Source: Chlorobiota bacterium
Lineage (GTDB): Bacteria; Bacteroidota; Bacteroidia; Bacteroidales; JAADGE01
Direction: 5' to 3'
DNA: 8,154 bases
NCBI GenBank assembly: GCA_030592825.1
Contig: JAUVIG010000156.1
Span: 1 to 8,154 of the forward strand
Shown: positions 7,001 to 8,154 of the stretch, piece after piece
How positions within the stretch are numbered: position 1 is the first letter of the stretch
Layout of the letters: the number at the start of each line of letters is the position of its first letter
Notes under the pieces: model-generated
Database searches by the model: none
What the model was told of the DNA's origin: nothing
Seen by the model: the letters and a program-made list of their open reading frames with translations, nothing else
Translations under genes and position numbers: made by a program

Positions 7001-8154
7001 GTATATGATGCCAACGGCGACAGAGTAAGAAAGGTTATCCTGAAAAACAACGGAACCATAAAAGAAGAACGTTTTTATGTGGGAGATTACGAACTATACA
7101 GAAAGACAGTTAATGATGTTATTGATACAGAAAGTGAAACATTACATATACAAGACGACAAAAGCAAAGTAGCGATGATAAATTCCCCCTTTGAAGGGGG
7201 TCAGGGGGATGTAACTATCCGCTACCAATACACCAACCACTTAGACAGTGCAAGTTTAGAATTAGACGAAACCGGCCATATTATAACTTACGAAGAATAT
7301 CATCCGTTTGGAACGACTTCGTATCGGTCAGGAAGAAATGAAATTGATGTTTCGATGAAACGTTATAAGTACGTTCATAAAGAACTTGATAATGAAACAG
7401 GTTTAATTTATTATGGTCTCCGTTTTTATGCACCTTGGATTGCACGATTTATTAGTGTTGACCCGTTACAGTTCGATTATCCGCATTATACTCCTTTTCA
7501 GTATGCAGGAAATAAACCGATTAGTTTTATTGATTTGGATGGGGCGGAACCTTGGAAGCCGGATAAAGGTACACCTGAACATTACAGGTTAAATTATCAA
7601 CTTGAAAATGAAGTTTATAGTATTGATATTATAGGAGGCAGAATTAAATCAATTCCGGACAAATTAAAAAAAGCTACAAAAGAAACAGGTCCACAAGGTA
7701 GTTCTACTATTCCTAAAAGGGATAGGTTTGTGAAAGTTTTTGAAGAAAATCGAATGAGGTCTAATTTTGGAGAAAGAGGAAGCGAGAGGTCTATATTAGT
7801 AGGTAAAGATTTTGAAAGAGAATATACATATACAAAGAGAGAAATAATAGATATAATTCCAGCAATTCCTGCGGAAAAACGTAAAAGTCATGAAACTGAA
7901 TTACCTTATAACGGTAAAGAGAAAAAGAATTTTTCTAATAATTACACTAAAACAAGTGTAATTGAAATTGTACATTACATTGGGTATATTGCGGAATTAA
8001 GTCTTCGGGAAATTAAAGAAAAAGATCAATTGCATAAAATTAAAATGATACATATTAAATTTGTATCAAGGGATGAGCACCCTCAAACTGATTTAATAAT
8101 AAATCAAATAGAGAAATTATCTGGATTTAAAGTTACTGCATCCACAAAACAAGA
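1079..8154 (+). CDS. Tc toxin BC fusion: SpvB/TcB - Rhs - core - variable tip (3' end outside window)
   Basis: One frame stays open for at least 2358 codons from ATG 1079 (or 1082); I read every codon and found no stop. Order by residue: Gln/Asn-rich extension 1-55; SpvB domain from about 56 (LPKGGGAIQGMGEKF, NPVTGTGSM, LALSYDSGSGNSAFGLGW); propeller with aspartate-glycine motifs about 453-760; TcB middle region (LVETDNNTGAVSRYQYAPS near 795, REFRGFGMVEQRD near 868); Rhs/YD repeats about 1440-2030; Rhs core 2048-2155; unrecognised tip from 2156. No signal peptide is seen, as usual for Tc proteins. By family knowledge the B part docks on TcA and the Rhs shell holds and releases the self-cleaved tip. 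TcB and TcC are often separate genes; here they are fused. Ten short palindromes are translated in frame within it. It lies 182 bases after the TcA gene. The stop codon is outside the window. Confidence 0.93.
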   Translation, partial: MMQKNNIQNQNNTTLIETDRQAVSNTNKNRQTAPSGQTNNDSQQGSQTQKESPITLPKGGGAIQGMGEKFQANPVTGTGSMTVPINMSQGRAEFTPQLALSYDSGSGNSAFGLGWNIGLPQITRKTQRELPKYQDINIFPATADIDGSKEDTFILSGAEDLVPYLEEDINGDFVRKVRQEGNYVITSYRPRTEGLFAKIERWYNTTTKNTHWRSISKENITTIYGENENARIADPAKATKIFKWLIEKSYDAKGNVIYYEYKKEDTDNIPNTLNEKNRLKNLNAFENKYLKTVSYGNKIPLNSTNDFDAVNTADWHFKLEFDYGEYTDDTNDIPELLPDATWTLRQDPFSVYSPGFEIRTYRLCKRILMYHDFGTDFTGIVKSTNLTHEENPVANQINSVTYKHYQLPPLGGSGGLMPPLTFKYSKAELDTRLHQVETEDLKNIPGGIDSNTVRFADINATGIPGLLIEDKNAWYFKENLGDIDYYGTSIPETDTTGKPHLKLAPIKKLAEKPSLGHLSAQNAPLTGILTDIDRDGTPELMIFASPFTGYYKQKDLSGFQTLTGLNDPQWSGFIPFSQVPNINMSDPNMRTLDITGDGNPDLLITEQNCFVCYPSAEEKGWEKAFRVSKTMQEEKGPAIVFNDGEQSIYLADMSGDGMTDIVRIRNGSISYWANLGYGRFSQKISMGNAPHFDNPDKFNQNRIRIADIDGSGTADILYLGDNTLNYWLNQSGNSFSEVIGIKNFPKTDNLANVFVTDFLGNGTSCIVWSSALPGDKPHHIRFMDLMSGTKPYLLVETDNNTGAVSRYQYAPSTKYYLKHKKEGNPWKTKLPFPVQVLERSETYDIITDTRFVSLYEYRDGYYDGYEREFRGFGMVEQRDTEKYASFVEGNLFTPGTNTDEESHIPPVLSKTWFHLGTQEQTLTGLEPLSGLTMQERREACRALKGSMFKQEIYAEDDSLLEDLPYSITEKSYDLKLIQHQGKNKHAVFFVSEAETRTTQSERNADDARIMQSITLELDDYGNPLKTAQIAYPRGFRSLSGVEGTEPEQEQLIITVNKSDFINEDDNDNFYLLGIPFQTKAFELKGLSEEEDFFTKDDINTAFNAATEIPFEQAPDTQNIEKRLLAKTKILYHEETVSVTTSLPPGEVASHALPYQTYEAVFSNNLLSDMYGTPSSQYPILKTGEIITDIVELAKYIKGDDIYDGSDLFDDDLWYKSSEKILFKESLFFLPEKTYDIFCNNPTVITYDTYGLLPEKVTDTLENDILAENDYRVLQTKKITDINDNISEVAFDTVGMVIKTVLSGKEGENKGDTIDNPTTELEYDLFNYQYNQKPNYVKTTARIRHVNDELADFPPLGGTEGGLQSYTYTGGLGQEIMTKVQAEDGDVNGAPTTNRWTGTGRTVLNNKGKVVKQYEPYFSDTPDYESEEDMPAYGVTPIMHYDSLGRPIKTDLPDGTFTKVEFTPWEVKNYDTNDTVWDSRWLRENSPFEGGGGDVLAGDPVANPTSIQRAALLTTKHANTPQTVKFDVLGREFLTIDDNGLDEDDNPQLYSVRNTLNITGNITKVTDAKSREMTLHKYDMAGRLLRTYNIDSGTRIMLPDAADKSLRQADSRGHLLSFEYDQLQRPVSTKLNNSPFEGGQGDVILKTEYGTNSQTAQNLNGQAHKSYDQSGITTAEACDFKGNPIQTKKQFTEDYQNTINWSEATPPNLLNNYFTNSLIVDALNRPIKQTKPDNSIIINQFNKAGLLEKIQLDHKGQGTFTDYVTNINYNEKAQRTKIEYGNGTITTYTYNDKNFRLTNLLTIRGSDTLQNISYIYDPEGNITEIYDAAQQTIYFDNTEVEPKSLYEYDPLYRLKKAQGREHIAMGMPGNNDFANNIPLPNDATAMKIFNQTYSYDEIGNLLEMKSIGQWTREYVYDFNTNNYLLKHDKNATINSYEYDQHGNMTKMPHLQEMKYDYANQLNEVTLNLDGNKAYYVYDANGDRVRKVILKNNGTIKEERFYVGDYELYRKTVNDVIDTESETLHIQDDKSKVAMINSPFEGGQGDVTIRYQYTNHLDSASLELDETGHIITYEEYHPFGTTSYRSGRNEIDVSMKRYKYVHKELDNETGLIYYGLRFYAPWIARFISVDPLQFDYPHYTPFQYAGNKPISFIDLDGAEPWKPDKGTPEHYRLNYQLENEVYSIDIIGGRIKSIPDKLKKATKETGPQGSSTIPKRDRFVKVFEENRMRSNFGERGSERSILVGKDFEREYTYTKREIIDIIPAIPAEKRKSHETELPYNGKEKKNFSNNYTKTSVIEIVHYIGYIAELSLREIKEKDQLHKIKMIHIKFVSRDEHPQTDLIINQIEKLSGFKVTASTKQ
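1127..1149. repeat. Palindrome GAGACAG...CTGTCTC inside the BC gene
   Basis: Seven-base perfect arms GAGACAG (1127-1133) and CTGTCTC (1143-1149) flank a 9-base centre. It is read in frame as ETDRQAVS (residues 17-24) in the disordered-looking N-terminal extension. It is short and could be chance, but it lies 16 bases before another palindrome. Confidence 0.4.
1166..1192. repeat. 27-base palindrome translated as RQTAPSGQT
   Basis: CGTCAGACCGCT (1166-1177) pairs with AGCGGTCAGACG (1181-1192) around a 3-base loop, with a single A-A mismatch. It is read in frame as residues 30-38 of the BC protein, just before the SpvB domain. A decayed relative appears at 960-992 upstream of the gene, supporting a dispersed repeat family. 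Confidence 0.65.
2298..2326. repeat. C5TTTAG6 palindromic repeat, copy 1
   Basis: CCCCC (2300-2304), TTTA, then GGGGGG (2309-2314), TC and a second run of seven G (2317-2323). The C run can pair with either G run. It is read in frame as LPPLGGSGGL (residues 407-416), after the SpvB domain and before the propeller. The same unit occurs at 5132, and a TTTGAA variant at 5528, 5972 and 7181. Confidence 0.8.
2740..2772. repeat. 33-base near-perfect palindrome (CCTGTCAGGG family), copy 1
   Basis: AGACCTGTCAGGGTTT (2740-2755) pairs with AAACCCTGACAGGTCT (2757-2772), 16 bases per arm around a single C. It is read in frame as DLSGFQTLTGL (residues 555-565), between two propeller blades. A second member with the half-sites in the opposite order lies at 3838-3870. 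As RNA it would form a strong hairpin inside the coding region. Confidence 0.85.
3838..3870. repeat. CCTGTCAGGG-family palindrome, copy 2
   Basis: AACCCTGACAGGG (3838-3850) pairs with CCCTGTCAGGGTT (3858-3870), 13-base perfect arms around 7 bases. It is read in frame as TLTGLEPLSGL (residues 921-931), about 50 residues after the TcB motif REFRGFG. The half-site order is reversed relative to the copy at 2740, and both are open in the frame used. Confidence 0.85.
4185..4209. repeat. GTTCCTTGAG...AAGGAAC palindromic repeat
   Basis: Arms GTTCCTT (4185-4191) and AAGGAAC (4203-4209) flank GAGCGGAGTCG. It is read in frame as RSLSGVEGT (residues 1036-1044). I recall this CTTGAGCGGAGTCGAAG-type unit as a frequent dispersed repeat in Bacteroidota genomes, but cannot confirm that here. 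Single copy in the window. Confidence 0.65.
5132..5164. repeat. C6TTTAG6 palindromic repeat, copy 2
   Basis: CCCCCC (5134-5139), TTTA, GGGGGG (5144-5149), ACCGA and GGGGGG (5155-5160). It is read in frame as FPPLGGTEGGL (residues 1352-1362). It falls between ARIRHVNDELAD and QSYTYTGGLGQEI, two stretches conserved in the TcB family, so it sits in a linker or loop. Confidence 0.8.
5528..5559. repeat. C5TTTGAAG5 palindromic repeat, copy 3
   Basis: CCCCCTT and AAGGGGG (5532-5547) make 7-base arms, followed by T and a run of seven G (5549-5555) then ATGT. It is read in frame as NSPFEGGGGDV (residues 1484-1494). It differs from copies 4 and 5 by GG in place of CA after the central hairpin. It lies between the TcB-type motif DSRWLRE and ANPTSIQRA. 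Confidence 0.85.
5972..6003. repeat. C5TTTGAAG5 palindromic repeat, copy 4
   Basis: AATT, then CCCCCTT pairing with AAGGGGG (5976-5991), then TCA, GGGGG and ATGT. All 32 bases are identical to copy 5 at 7181-7212. It is read in frame as NSPFEGGQGDV (residues 1632-1642), in a turn between the Rhs unit FEYDQLQRPVSTKLN and ILKTEYGTNSQTAQNL. Confidence 0.9.
7181..7212. repeat. C5TTTGAAG5 palindromic repeat, copy 5
   Basis: Identical over 32 bases to the copy at 5972-6003, more than 1.1 kb upstream. It is read in frame as NSPFEGGQGDV (residues 2035-2045). It sits directly before the Rhs core (TIRYQYTNHLDSASLELD), where family members usually have a variable linker. Confidence 0.9.
7220..7543 (+). 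other. Rhs repeat-associated core domain
   Basis: Residues 2048-2155 match the Rhs core: RYQYTNHLDSASLELDETG, YEEYHPFGTTSYRSG, KYVHKELDNETGLIYYGLRF, YAPWIARFISVDPL, then QYAGNKPISFIDLDG. The core is the plug of the Rhs shell and, in TccC-type proteins, cleaves itself so that the tip is freed. The Asp residues of ISVDPL (2128) and DLDG (2152, 2154) are candidates for that activity, but I cannot assign them. The end is DLDG rather than the proteobacterial DPxG form; I recall this variant from Bacteroidota. Confidence 0.88.
7544..8154 (+). other. Variable C-terminal tip, putative toxin domain (unrecognised, incomplete)
   Basis: Residues 2156-2358, continuing past the window, follow directly on the DLDG end of the Rhs core. 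That is the place of the hypervariable toxin domain in TccC and Rhs proteins. I recognise no family. Visible features are a charged lysine/glutamate-rich middle (FERE, KREIIDI, EKRKSHETELP, KEKKNF), a hydrophobic segment VIEIVHYIGYIAELSL that reads as a helix rather than a membrane span, and an alternating pattern (KIKMIHIKFVSRDEHP then LIINQIEKLSGFKVT) suggesting alpha/beta structure. The bases are visibly richer in A and T than the Rhs part, as is usual for exchanged tips. No immunity gene can be judged because the window ends here. Confidence 0.7.

Larger units (their letters stand above)
5387..7180 (+). other. Rhs/YD repeat region of the BC protein
   Basis: From about residue 1437 the protein shows repeated Y-D-x-x-[GN]-R/N units typical of Rhs/YD shells: MHYDSLGRPIKTDLPDGT, VKFDVLGREFLTIDDNG, HKYDMAGRLLRTYN, FEYDQLQRPVST, VDALNRPIKQTKPD, YIYDPEGNITEIYD, YEYDPLYRLKKAQGREH, YSYDEIGNLLEMKS, YEYDQHGNMTKM and YVYDANGDRVRKV. 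In Tc toxins this strip of beta-strands winds into the hollow cocoon that encloses the tip. Two palindromic repeats (5528, 5972) interrupt the series and a third (7181) lies between its end and the core. Units are counted by eye. Confidence 0.85.

Noticed and set aside
2298..7212. The repeats as a CRISPR array
   Set aside because: The copies are irregularly spaced by hundreds to thousands of bases of coding sequence, with no spacer pattern or cas genes.

Overview
The window carries two adjacent plus-strand genes of an ABC-type (Tc) toxin complex, both cut by the window edges. Positions 1-896 are the last 297 codons of a TcA subunit, including its TcB-binding C-terminal domain. After a 182-base gap, positions 1079-8154 are one uninterrupted reading frame of at least 2358 codons. 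In order it holds an SpvB domain, a TcB-type beta-propeller, the TcB middle region, a long run of Rhs/YD repeats, an Rhs core, and about 200 residues of an unrecognised C-terminal tip that continues past the window. TcB and TcC, often separate genes, are therefore one polypeptide here. No convincing gene lies on the minus strand.

By family analogy, TcA forms the pentameric receptor-binding and translocation channel, the B part docks on it through the propeller, and the B-C Rhs shell encloses the C-terminal tip, which is cleaved off inside and delivered to a target cell. The tip's activity cannot be told from the sequence.

The second striking feature is a dense set of short palindromic repeats of several families. 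I count ten palindromes inside the BC gene, all read through in frame without a stop: five of a CCCCCTTT...GGGGG type, two of a CCTGACAGGG type, one GTTCCTTGAG...AAGGAAC, one CGTCAGACCGCT... and one GAGACAG...CTGTCTC. Two further palindromes and one decayed copy fill most of the intergenic gap. I saw none in the visible part of the TcA gene.

The host is probably a member of Bacteroidota. The sequence is A/T-rich with no strong Shine-Dalgarno before the BC start, the Rhs core ends in an NKPISFIDLDG type of motif, and the palindromes resemble ones I recall as common in Bacteroidota genomes. This is inference without a database search. No RNA genes, insertion-sequence transposases, CRISPR arrays or recognisable promoters were found.
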